DNA of 64,000 nucleotides from Symbiodinium natans. Taxonomy: Eukaryota; Sar; Dinophyceae; Suessiales; Symbiodiniaceae. Location: contig CAJNDS010000090.1 of assembly GCA_905221605.1 (NCBI GenBank), forward strand, positions 169,241 to 233,240, written 5' to 3'. The notes beneath the pieces are model-generated. The model ran no database searches. It saw only the letters and a list, made by a program, of their open reading frames with translations, and was not told the origin of the DNA. The translations under genes and the position numbers were made by a program. Below are positions 1-10,968 of this stretch, piece after piece; positions within the stretch are counted from its first letter, which is position 1, and each line of letters begins with the position of its first letter.

Positions 1-665
1 CGGAGGCGAATCCATTGCTCAAATCTCCACTTGGATTTCTGCGACACTTCTGGGACAGTGCAAGAAAATCCAAAGAATACCCGAAAAACGTGAACCCCTA
101 GAGGATTTCTGAACCCCTTGAGGAGAAGCGGAAAGCTGAACACCTAACCCCAAGCCCTGGACGTCAAACCCTACGGTGGCAGACCTGGCAGTGACCCTAA
201 ATCTTCCGATACCATACATTCACGCTTCAGAAAGCCCTTGGACCCCACAAAGCATTCAAATCCAAGACCTTCATCCGATGACTAGTACGTGAACCCTATC
301 ACAGCTCAAACTTAAGCCCTCAACCCCAAACCCGAAACCCTACACCCTAAGGCCTAAACACGTACCGCTGCTGCCATGTTTTAGGAAGTTTCGGGGACCG
401 GTAGGGACTTTTTGGGCGTGGGGTTGAGGTGAGTCTATGCTTGACGGCGGACTTGCGTAAAAGCGCCGTGAAAAACTCGAAGGCTAACGCGTGTGCTTCG
501 GTGTGAAGACCAGCGAAATACCAAAGAACAGCCACAGAGACCGAGTTGGCGGCACAGCTTGCGACTCTCAAGGCGCGAGACACGCATTGCACTATCACAG
601 CTGTGCTCCGCAGAGCCTAGGGATCTTGGTGTGTTGTAGGACAGGCAACTCGTTTAGCGACTCAG

Positions 666-853
666 GAGTTCGAGAACAAGTTGAACTCATCATGACAAAA
701 AGTGATGGAGGAGAGCTGGTAAGATATCAGACAATTCTAGCAAGGTATAGAGCAACGTTTGCCGCTGGGACCCTTTGGGAAAAGGATGGTCCATGTGTAC
801 AGATGAATACGGATCTTCTTTGCCCTCATGAAACATTCATCAGTACTCCATGA
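666..853 (+). CDS. Candidate terminal exon on the plus strand
   Basis: Starts after acceptor gtttagcgactcag|g. Encodes VREQVELIMTKSDGGEL, then RYQTILARYRATFAAGTLW up to TGA at 851-853. A consensus donor gagctg|GTAAGA at 719 could instead end the exon after 53 nt. Confidence 0.28.
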
Positions 854-2297
854 CCAGATTGCAAAAACAGCACCTTGACTTTGGCTCTAGCCTCTAGCAG
901 CCTGAGACTTCGCTCTTTGTCTGGTTGAAGAATCATCCGTATCCGCCCCTGCTTTCTCACATGTCGCGAAATTCTTTTTTCAGTCTTGGTTCTTGGATCC
1001 GGCCCCGTATCCCGCATTGAATATTGAACTTTGTTTCTCAGTATTCAAGCCCCAGATCCAAGATCCAACATTGCCACAAAGAAGTTTAGAGTCAATTTTG
1101 CCGGACCCGTATTGAATTCAGGGATCCAAGATTGCCTCCAAAAAAAACTCCGCGGCCATCTTGGATCTTGGATCCTGCCCCGTGTTGAAGACGGGATCTT
1201 GCGCGGATCCACGATTGCCTCCCAAACTCCGGTCCCGTATTTAATATTGATGTTGTTGTTCAACAGCGCAAGCCAAAAGCCCCAAAGCGCGCTCCAAAGC
1301 TCCAAAGCCACCAAAGCCCTAAAGTCCCAAAGCCTCGAAGCCCGAAATGTAACTCCCACAAAAGACCCACCGCCCAAGAAATCCCCAAACGACATGCCGA
1401 CTACAACCGTCACGACGCACTGCCTCCCTAAACATTGACACCCGTCGAAAACCCTGGCCCTCAAACCCCAAGCATCCCGCCGCCGAGGCAGGAATGGCGG
1501 GGCCAGCGTAGGAGTTCTCCTTTGTAGTTGGGCTCGGAGGCTTCGGATCTATTCGGCTCTTAGGATCCTCCCTCGGATCTTGATGCGGTCCGCGCGCCTA
1601 GTTTGGAGACAAATGAAGGAATTTGGGAGCTTGGCGAGTCTGTTCAGCTTGAAGCTTTTTAGAGGATTGCAGCAGAATGAGTGTTCAAGGCTCAGGGGCC
1701 TTGAAGCTTCAGGATGAGTGCAGCTGAGTCCACTCAAAAGAGAGAGAGAGAGAGAGAGACAGACAAAAACACTGGTTGCCTGGGGCCCTTCGAAACCGTA
1801 GGTACCGTACTATGAGCACCTCAAGCGAAAAGAGTTCAAGCCCTGAAACCTGAACCTTGTCCTGGACCCTAGATCTCTCTACCGAGCCTAAACTCTACGT
1901 GTCGAACCAAGGCCACGCCAAGCTAACTTCAGCCGAGCATCGTAGATGCTACCCCTGTAGGGAGACGGCCAGCAAGAGGTGATTTCGCGGCCCTTGTCCC
2001 ACATACCTAGGCGGGACTTTCAGAAATTGCATGCCGTCATGAACCGACTTCCTTCCTAGGGACACATTATGGATCGGCACTGTCCATCATGCCTCACACT
2101 CAAGCCTATATAACCCCGACCGGCACAGATCAATTCTACCCCAGGCAAAGGAGCGGGGCGTAGAGCTTGGGGTTTACGTTTCACAGTTTACTGCAGCCTG
2201 CAAGCTCAGGCTCCATGTCTAGCGTCATTCTGCCATGTGACCTTTGCAAGGCGCCCAGCTATGTCTCGACTCTTATCATCGCTATCACCGAAACAGC

Positions 2298-2484
2298 CCT
2301 CCCCAAACCAGATCCATGCGCTAAGAATCTGGCATGAAACAGGTCACAACAAGTCATCAGGGTCACAACGGCCGCCAAGGCGCACTCCGCCTGCGAGTGG
2401 TCCGAGGTGTAGCAGCAGCCAGAGCGCCAGTCCGGATAGCTCGGGGACCACGAGTGCATGTTGCACCCGCTCTCCCTTCTGAAC
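2298..2484 (-). CDS. Candidate Cys-rich exon
   Basis: Open from acceptor gtgacatcag|g to a GC donor ggggag|GGCTGT region. Encodes SGCNMHSWSPSYPDWRSGCC, then SDHSQAECALAAVV and CCDLFHARFLAHG with GC-rich third positions. Style resembles the Cys-rich gene at 18-26 kb. A weaker minus-strand frame (about 2530-2770, SISEDLDFGSHPLVQIF) lies just upstream. Plus-strand frames are also open, so strand is likely but not certain. Confidence 0.33.
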
Positions 2485-3319
2485 CTGATGTCACGACAGC
2501 TCAAGGGCTGAAGGTCTAAGTGGGTGGGGTTTGTTTTGGGCTGAAGCGAAGGTTGTTAGCGATCGGCACTAGAATTACTGCAGTGTCAGTTCCGGGCTCC
2601 GTCAAGTTTCTCCCCCGCGGTAGAGGACCATGACCACCACTAGTCTGTTCAAGAGAGTACCAAGGCAAGACTCTTGCAGACCTTTTGTTTTGGGGGGGAA
2701 AGATCTGCACAAGCGGGTGGCTTCCAAAATCCAGGTCCTCGCTTATTGAGGTCCCTGTTATGTCTGCCGAGCGGCTCATTGAGGTCTTTCACGTGCGCGA
2801 AGGCAACCTGAGTCGTCGACGGAGAGGGAAGTCTTCAGCCACGCGGCTCTCCGAAAATCCCGAGCTGAGCCAAGCTGAGCCAAGCTGAGCCTTGAAAGCC
2901 TGAAACTTTGAAACTTGCATGGATGAAGATGATGAAGACCGTCCCAGCCACGGCCATCAGAGCGGGCGAGATCTCGCCAGGGTCCAGGCCTTTTGAGCGT
3001 CGGTAGCCTGGCCATCCATGGGTTTTGGATTTGGTCCACGGACCATCGGGCCGAGTTACATAGACCTCCAGGCTTTGAGAGGCATCAACTTACGTAGAGA
3101 ATTTTGCCTTAACATGCATGGCATGTGTGGTCATGCACAAGACCCTCCGCCATCCTGCGCCTTGGATTTCACAATTTGAAAGTTAGACAAGATTATGATT
3201 CATATGCCCCCTCCATACTCGGCGCATGTGATAACTAAAGATCGAAAGAACTCTTAAGCTGCCTTAAACTCCCGAACCCAACACTCGGAGCCTCCCATCA
3301 CGTGGGGCACGAACCCTAC

Positions 3320-3377
3320 CACAGACAGCCAGGCAGCTGTTGATGGAGGCCAGCAACTCCAGAGCGTCCCTGACCTC
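3320..3377 (-). CDS. Candidate 58-nt exon
   Basis: Between acceptor gtcctctgcttgtgcag|g and donor ctgtg|GTAGGG. Encodes EVRDALELLASINSCLAVC, an amphipathic helix. Both splice sites are good. Confidence 0.4.
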
Positions 3378-6275
3378 CTGCACAAGCAGAGGACGAGCAT
3401 CAAAGCCCTGAACCTGAACAACCCCCCTGGCCGTGAACTCCGAAATTCGAAAATTCCTCCTCTGAATCCTGCGCCGACTAGAACATGCAACACTCAACAC
3501 ACTTCTGGATAGTTTATGGATTAAATTGGATTCAAGAGGGCCCACTGTTTTAGACGCCCATCAACAATTTGTTTTGCCCCGGCATGCTTGTCGACCCCCT
3601 CTCTACTTGGATAAGGTTCTCTTGCTGGCGATCATGCTTGCCCCTCAAAGCGAACGTCCCACGACGCATGATTTGACCTCCCAAACAGACTGTGCTAAAA
3701 CCTTCGACAGATTCTCTTGAGCCCCTCCCCCCCTTCTCCGCCCACCCCTCCAATGCGGGAGAGTCCCCTGCCGCATTCGAGTCCATTGGCAAGCCAAAGT
3801 CCAGCCAGGTACCAGCAGAAACATATGTTTATCATATAAAGATTCAGCGATCACTTATTTGCGTGCGTTTTCCCGGACCCTTTCTCCAAAATCCTCCGAA
3901 TCTTAGGGCAAACCGATCCGGGGCTACCCCAGTTATTCATCTTCTCTCCTTGGAGAGATAGTATAAGCATAAAGACGCGAGCCCATAATAAAGATCTTTT
4001 CGCGGGCTCGCAAACATTGCGTTCGCACAACTAAGACTAGCGTGCGTCACTCACTCCATTCATGACTTACGTAGTATGATGACTGTGCTAACCTTTGATC
4101 TGTGAAGTCATTACGAAGGAGGTAGCGATGGAGGCACTCCGGAGCCTTCTTGCTCCTGGCTTTTCTAAAGTGTCCAAAACATTTCGAAACCGAAGCCCCG
4201 GAGCCTACAGTAGACCATCCCGATGTTCAGTCTCAACCTGGATCCTGCAAATCCTATTCTAAACGACACGTCCAAGTTCCTGAGTGCCTATATGTGCCCG
4301 CTGCAACACCGCACAACTTAAGCAAAAGGGGATCCTCAGAGTCAGCACTGTGCGACTTGCCCACGGACTGGACTTTGGACATCTGGATCATCCTTGGAGC
4401 CGCACCAATATCTCCCAGGAGTTCAGAGCTTAATTGGCATAGCGGCATATCGCGTTGGTGCCAACTCCGACTTTAGAACGTTTAGGATGATGCAACTGAG
4501 GGTTTCAGCGGGTTGCACTTCGACTTGTGTAGCCCTGTCTCCTGTGGTGCATCGACTACCATCTGCAAACGTGCATCGACTTACATCTGCATGTTGACAT
4601 GGTATAAGCCCCTCATCTAGGTTAATTGTGGTTATGATCGGCCCGGTGTTGTAGCACACCCGCACCCACAGCGAGAGTCAACGGCCCGCTCGTCAACGCC
4701 CGGCGAGCTGGCGGGCTGGGGCCAGAGGCCTGCGGACCAACCCGGCAGGTGGACCTCGGGAAGTGCTGTTGGGGAAAGCAGGCGTCCATGCAATCTGTTG
4801 ATTGTTCAAAGGTGTCTGTTGGCGCGCGTTGGTATGTTGAGACCCGGGTTGAGGCTGAGTGTTCGCCCCTGGGGCTTTGGATCCCCAAGCCCACCTGCTG
4901 CAGGAAGCATCGGCGGACAGCTCCCCCGTCACTTCTCCAAGGACCCAAGGGCCATGCAGCCAACACCAGAGCAACCACGGCAAAGCCGAGGCGGGCATGG
5001 CTGCAAACTACTCAGAACATGAACAGGGTTCGGTCGAGCACCACCGTGTCAAGAGACGTTTTTGCGGGACCGACACGATGCAAAGCTCAATACACCATGA
5101 ACCTCGGGATCGTTGACCTGGAAGACTTTACAACGTTATGCGACTTTGAGCCTATGCCCTGTCACTCCCGTCCGCGCTCAGATTTTGTCAAGCCCTGCGC
5201 GACCCATGTTTAGAGCCATCACGCAGAGCTGCGAAGCGGCAAAGTTTGGCACGTCAACTCTGCAAGCTCATGGAGTAGAGAATCGCCACTGTGTGGACAC
5301 CTGTGGGAACCTTGCCAAGCATTCAGACCTGCAAGTCTTGATGTAATTGCCGCATGTTACGGATCCCGAACCAGATATGCACGGCATAGTGGGTACAGCT
5401 GCACGGAGGCATCTTGGACTGCCTCAAGAAGCTCCTGTGATTCAGCACCTCACCTCTCTACCACCATTCGATACTCGAGCTTGATGCACGTGCGAGAGCA
5501 AGAGCAACAGTATTATTGCGGACGGAGTGTCATGACCTCGTCTTCTGTCAAGAACTGTGGTAATTCGGTGATCCTATCATGCAATCGTGTCCCTCATGCA
5601 AAATGCTGCGCTTTCTCGCCGCTGAACCATCGCTGTCAGCGGCAATGTCTAGAACCCTACACCGCCCCCCGAGACTCTGTCGCGCCAACCAGCCCTCTAA
5701 ACCCCACCATCTAAATTGGGCTTAGGGCTCAAGGGCCACATTATGCCACATTGACCAGCACATGATGACATAGGAGTACTAGGTGAACGCCTGGAAAGCG
5801 CAGTCATCAACATATCCTGGCACTTTTTTTCTTTTCAATCCATACAGCCGAATCTTTCAACTGAGGATACATCGGCCTGGACACTAGCCGAATCTTTCAA
5901 CTGATGACGTGCCGGTCTGGACACCAGCCCGCCCAGAGTCTTTATGCGACATTCAAAACCCTAAATCCTAAACTCTGCAGCCCTACGTCCTAGCCCCAGT
6001 ACCGCTGGCCATGCCTGCCAGAAGCCTGGAAGACAAAATCCCCAATTTGGTCCCAGCTCTCAAGCCCTTCAACCCCCAATCCATCAAATCCAAGCCTCCC
6101 AAACCTTAAGCCCGAAAACTGTTCGCTACACCTACCTCACAGGAGCCGGCGCAGGCGCAGGCGCCTCGCCAAGATGGACTCAGCCCATAGGTGCAGGCGA
6201 TTTTGGGGCTAGAATAAATTACCTCAAGCATGCAAACACAAAGGCCCACAAAAAAATTTGAGTGTTTCGGACTAC

Positions 6276-6750
6276 GACGACGACTACTCCTGCTCCTGCT
6301 CCTCCTGCTCCTGCTCCTCCTGCTCCTCCTATTGCTCCTCCTCCTCCTGCTCCTCCTCCTGCTCCTCCTCCTGCCCCTCCTCCTGCCCCTCCTCCTGCTC
6401 CTCCTCCTGCTCCTCCTCCTGCTCCTCCTCCTGCTCCTCCTCCTGCTCCTCCTCCTGCTCCTCCTCCTCCTGCTCCTCCTCCTCCTGCTCCTCCTCCTCC
6501 TGCTCCTCCTCCTCCTGCTCCTCCTCCTCCTGCTCCTCCTCCTCCTGCTCCTCCTCCTCCTGCTCCTCCTCCTCCTGCTCCTCCTCCTCCTGCTCCTCCT
6601 CCTGCTGCTCCTGCCGCTGCTCCTGCCGCTGCTCCTGCCGCTGCTCCTGCCGCTGCTCCTGCCGCTGCTCCTGCCGCTGCTCCTGCCGCTGCTCCTGCCG
6701 CTGCTCCTGCCGCTGCTCCTGCCGCTGCTGCTGCCGCCGCCGCCGTTGCT
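6276..6750. repeat. Compound CTC/CTG triplet array
   Basis: Ordered blocks: ctcctgctc, then a 12-mer ctcctcctgctc-type, a 15-mer ctcctcctcctgctc-type, then tgccgctgctcc. Blocks are internally uniform. Reads as poly-Leu, Pro/Ala, Ser/Cys, Glu/Gln or Ala/Gly in different frames; no flanking protein frame supports translation. Confidence 0.96.
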
Positions 6751-7854
6751 GTTTCATACAATTCGTGTCATATATTCTCTTACTATTCGTATTCTCCTTG
6801 TTCATATACAGTACTAGAATACTAGAACTCACAGCATTCGCGCAAAGGAATACACGCAACATAATGATTACGTTGCTATCATCAATGAAACTGAGATCAA
6901 CCAGAAGCCACTAAGATGACAAGCATCATTCACTTGACTAGAACCATGACACGGGCTGTCATCTCTTCATGGGTGGTCCGAAGAATCATAGAGCCCATGT
7001 AACGAACGATTTTTTGCATGACTTGTACGCATGTTCGCCGCCATTCGCACCCACCCCCCCCCTGAATAAGGCCCTGGAAAAACAACATGTTCCTCTGTAG
7101 AAGCCAACCCCCGGCCCTATTGCATTCATGATGTAAAAAGGAATAGTTTTGTACATGGTATGGCAATCTATTCATAACTGACATAACGAATAAACATCAA
7201 CCTTCGCAATACGAGGTCTTTGTTTCCTCAGGGGTCGCCCCATACAAGTAGGAGAATCAAGAAATTTCTGGCCCTATTACTGCACATTCACCGCCCCCAA
7301 ATCTGCGTAACAAATTTCATACAAACATCGTTGTTTAGACATGTTAGATACGTCATAGCATTTTTGTGTAGAAATAGGCCCGAACACATGCTTTAACGCA
7401 TAGCCGTTGCAACACTGCTAGCCCCACTGCACTTTCAGCGTCATTAGTTTCCGAAACGACACGAAACCAACACCAAACCCGGTTTTGGACTGAGAAGGCA
7501 TACATGCTTGTGTAGACAACAAAATAACAAGTAAGTTAAACTGATGACAACACCGTATGTATTTCGAGGTGCTCAGCTTTCGTCGTTTCTGCTTCGGTCT
7601 TTTGGACACGAGTCATTGCACATATAACAAAAAACACTGCTAGTTTTTGGGTGGTACAACCACGTAATACGGAACGAAATTTACAGAACATTTTGCCGAG
7701 TATAAAAACTCATGCAGAAAGCAACGAGAAACAAATAACAGAGGAGGTGTGGATCATGGGGAGGGGGCCACACATATATGCATAAATACCTATACAACGA
7801 TTGCGTCTGTATACATGTATATCCATGCACGTATGCAGTAGGCATATATGATTC
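6751..7854. other. AT-richer stretch
   Basis: Lower GC than its surroundings and almost free of telomere-like words. Apart from the candidate exon at 6930-7061 I see no gene. Weakly similar tatatatgc words precede both copies of the direct duplication. Confidence 0.5.
6930..7061 (-). CDS. Candidate terminal exon
   Basis: Starts after the acceptor agggccttattcag|g and runs to a TGA. Encodes CEWRRTCVQVMQKIVRYMG, then MILRTTHEEMTARVMVLVK. It may end the gene carrying the repeated 57-nt exons; not connected by phase. Confidence 0.38.
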   Translation of the reverse strand, partial: GGGGCEWRRTCVQVMQKIVRYMGSMILRTTHEEMTARVMVLVK

Positions 7855-8491
7855 TGTAGGGCATCCGGAAGATTAGGACTTTGTGAACCGCCTGGGCCAC
7901 GTCTCTCTCCATCAGCAGCCTCGCTTGGAGTTCCCCGAAAGCAGCCTGCAGGTCATGGCCCAATCATGGCCGTCTGTCGTGGGTGCAGTGGCCAATAACC
8001 CGAAGATCTAGATGCCAATTGCTGGCAAGCTGAAGTCTTGAATGCTAAACCCTGCCTGCTTAGCAAAAGCAAGCAGCAGGATTTGCCCAATATAAGTTTT
8101 GCTTGGCGTTTGCGGCGATGCAAGATCGCAGTGAGCCCGGAACCCTCTTCCAAGCTAGCCCCAAAAAAGAACAAAGGCCCCACAGCACTACAACATCTCT
8201 GCCCGCCAGCGCCCCATGATCCCCGAGACCAGCCTGCATTAAGGACCCCAGTTGCGACAAGTAGGCTCGAAGAAAAGCTCACACACACACGCAGACGAAA
8301 GAGGAGAAGAAGAAGAAGAACAAGAAGAAAAAAAACAACTTTAACAGCTGCCCAACTCCAGCCGCGGTGCTGGCGAAGGCGCCTGGCCCAAGGCTCAGCA
8401 TGGTTTTCAGGGGGTGAGGGGGGTACACGCCGACCTGGGCATGAAGGAGTTGCGTTGCTGGAGCTTCAAAGGAAAGTCCCGTAAGGCTTCA
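7855..8491 (+). repeat. Direct duplication, copy 1
   Basis: Near-identical to 9772-10529 from tgtagggcatccgg through gcgcctggccca (about 535 bp), then patchily to gtaaggcttca. Copy 1 lacks about 80 bp and some small segments present in copy 2. Includes an acacac plus gaagaagaag tract. Confidence 0.93.
7889..7945 (-). CDS. Repeated 57-nt exon, copy 3
   Basis: Same 57 nt as copy 2, in the upstream duplicate. Phase 0-0 means each copy can be added to a transcript without shifting the frame, typical of tandem exon duplication. Confidence 0.45.
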
Positions 8492-9400
8492 TGAGCCTGA
8501 GCCTCAAACGAAGCCTGAAATTCTAATTGAATCGGGGTTTAGTTGATGGGTCCAGTTGCAACGTGCGGTTTTAAGTGACGTTCCGCACCAGACCATTTTC
8601 CATGTTCTCGTCGTGTTCTTGTGAAATTCTATCCATGGCTCCATTTTTTGCTCATGCCGGCTCATCGTTATTAGAACTGTGCTATAAACCTTCTGCTAAT
8701 GTCTGAGTTCATCGTTTGCGGGGGAAGCAGGGGGAGAATTCGGGAACCCTAAAGTGTCTAGTCCCTGTTGAGAAGGCATGCTTGCCCGATGTTCTGCAAA
8801 GAATAGGCTTTATCAGCCCATAGTCCATCCTGAAGCCCCAACCCAAAGCCCAAGCAGATCTTGAGAATCTTTTCAATCTACGATTCTGGGAATTCGCAGC
8901 GTGGCGATGTCTGTATACCTTCTACGGTACCGTATCCCTAAGTCCTTTTGCTTATTCATCGCTTGGTTGTTGAGGGCAGTGCAGCGACTTTGCCGTTTGA
9001 AGCCTCTCAAATGCTGTACTGTCCCAAAAAAACACTGCATCAGTGGTAAAAACATGCCAAACGATGTTCGGGCAAAAGAAACACGGACAAAATGACAATC
9101 TTTAGAGACCTCTTGGCACAAACTGGCCGGGAGGTTCCCGAAGATTCTGTTTTTGATTGAAGTTTTGGGGGCAGTACAGCGTTTTGGCAGCAGAAGCTGA
9201 TGCTCACGATGCTGTAGTCAACCGCTGCTCAAGCCTTGTGCAGCTTCAGGCCCTAAGAGAAACCCCAAACCCGAGTGAAATTAGAGAAGCTGAACTCTCT
9301 CAACCGGAAGCCCTCCAAGACATGTCTGGAGCTGCAGCAAAATAGGAAACAGAGAGGCGGGGCACATGGGGGGGGCACATGGGGGTGAGAGCGAGGTACC

Positions 9401-9404
<4 letters not shown>

Positions 9405-9461
<57 letters not shown>

Positions 9462-9518
9462 TGTGGGTGTGTGGGTGTGTGGGTGTGTGGGTGTGTGGGT
9501 GTGTGGGTGTGTGGGTGG

Positions 9519-9550
<32 letters not shown>

Positions 9551-9622
9551 GTCTGTGCGTGTGTCTGTGCGTGTGCGTGTGCGTGTGCGTGTGGGTGTGT
9601 GGTGGGTGTGTGGTGGGTGTGT

Positions 9623-9687
<65 letters not shown>

Positions 9688-9690
9688 TGT
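9405..9690. repeat. (TG)n microsatellite
   Basis: tg repeats with gggtgtgt and gcgtgt variants, lying between the two copies of the duplication. Its long open frames on both strands are artefacts of the repeat. Confidence 0.97.
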
Positions 9691-9771
9691 GAGAGAAAAC
9701 ATATATGCGTGCATTTTTGTATATGTACATATTATATACAATATAAGATTTTGTGGGCCTGATCTGGGCAT

Positions 9772-10529
9772 TGTAGGGCATCCGGAAGATAGGACTTTGT
9801 GAACCGCCTGGGCCACGTCTCTCTCCATCAGCAGCCTCGCTTGGAGTTCCCCGAAAGCAGCCTGCAGGTCATGGCCCAATCATGGCCGTCTGTCGTGGGT
9901 GCAGTGGCCAATAACCCGAAGATCTAGATGCCAATTGCTGGCAAGCTGAAGTCTTGAATGCTAACATTGCCTGCTTAGCAAAAGCAAGCAGCAGGATTTG
10001 CCCAATATAAGTTTTGCTTGGCGTTTGCGGCGATGCAAGATCGCAGTGAGCCCGGAACCCTCTTCCAAGCTAGCCCCAAAAAAGAACAAAGGCCCCACAG
10101 CACTACAACATCTCTGCCCGCCAGCGCCCCATGATCCCCGAGACCAGCCTGCATTAAGGACCCCAGTTGCGACAAGTAGGCTCGAAGAAAAGCTCACACA
10201 CACGCAGACGAAAGAGGAGAAGAAGAAGAAGAACAAGAAGAAAAAAAAACAACTTTAACAGCTGCCCAACTCCAGCCGCGGTGCTGGCGAAGGCGCCTGG
10301 CCCACGCGCACTAATGGACATGCGGACATGCCGTTGTTTCATAGGGGGAAGGGAGCGGGCGGCGGCAGGGAGGCGCCGTCAAGGCTTAGGGCTCAGGACG
10401 GTTTTCAGGGGGGGGTGGGGGGGGGGGGGAGGGGCACGCGCCATACGCAAACCTGGGAATGAAGGAGTTGCATTTCTGGAGCTTCAAAGGAAAGTCCCGC
10501 GCTTTGTAAAGGCGGCCGTAAGGCTTCAG
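9772..10529 (+). repeat. Direct duplication, copy 2
   Basis: Second copy, 1.92 kb downstream of the first in the same orientation. It carries an extra segment at about 10304-10385 and a long G run (10408-10430). Differences are mostly small indels, suggesting fairly recent duplication. Confidence 0.93.
9805..9861 (-). CDS. Repeated 57-nt exon, copy 2
   Basis: Encodes AAFGELQARLLMERDVAQA between acceptor catgacctgcag|g and donor caggcg|GTTCAC; 19 codons, phase 0-0. It lies within the downstream copy of a large direct duplication and is identical to copy 3. Confidence 0.45.
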
Positions 10530-10911
10530 GGTCGAGAAGGCTCAGACCCCATTTAACTACTCTCCTTCAACTTTACGTGGTTCTATGGGATTCTTCCAAA
10601 TGGCACACACACACACACATACACCTGCTGTTGACTGCATCAAAGGCAAGGGCGTTCTGGCGTTTAACTACTCGGCGAAAAGGTTGCCATGCCGACTTTG
10701 CAAGACTTTGCAGTTCTGAGCTTTCGACACATTCTCCAACCAAAGTTCCCTGAATGCCCTAGCGTACGCTGAGCGCGCTCAGATTAGCCAGAGAGTGAGA
10801 AACTTTCAGCCCCAATACAACTGTGGACCATGGAAGCCTTTGCAGCATGCAACAGGTCCAAACCCTCAAAACTTGCAGAGTGAGTTTGGAATCTCCCTCA
10901 TTATACGGCCC

Positions 10912-10968
10912 TGCCTGCGCCACGTCCCCCTCCATCAGCAACCTGGCCTGGACGTCTTTGAACACAGC
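10912..10968 (-). CDS. Repeated 57-nt exon, copy 1 (diverged)
   Basis: Encodes AVFKDVQARLLMEGDVAQA behind acceptor acttcttcctggag|g. It matches copies at 9805-9861 and 7889-7945 at 12 of 19 residues or better, but has GG instead of GT at the donor position, so it may be decayed or spliced differently. Confidence 0.42.

Noticed and set aside
6219-6862. Poly-Leu, Pro/Ala, Ser/Cys, Gly/Ala and Gln/Glu frames
   Set aside because: Produced by a triplet array in every frame.
9253-9879. His/Thr and Cys/Val frames
   Set aside because: Translation of a (TG)n array.
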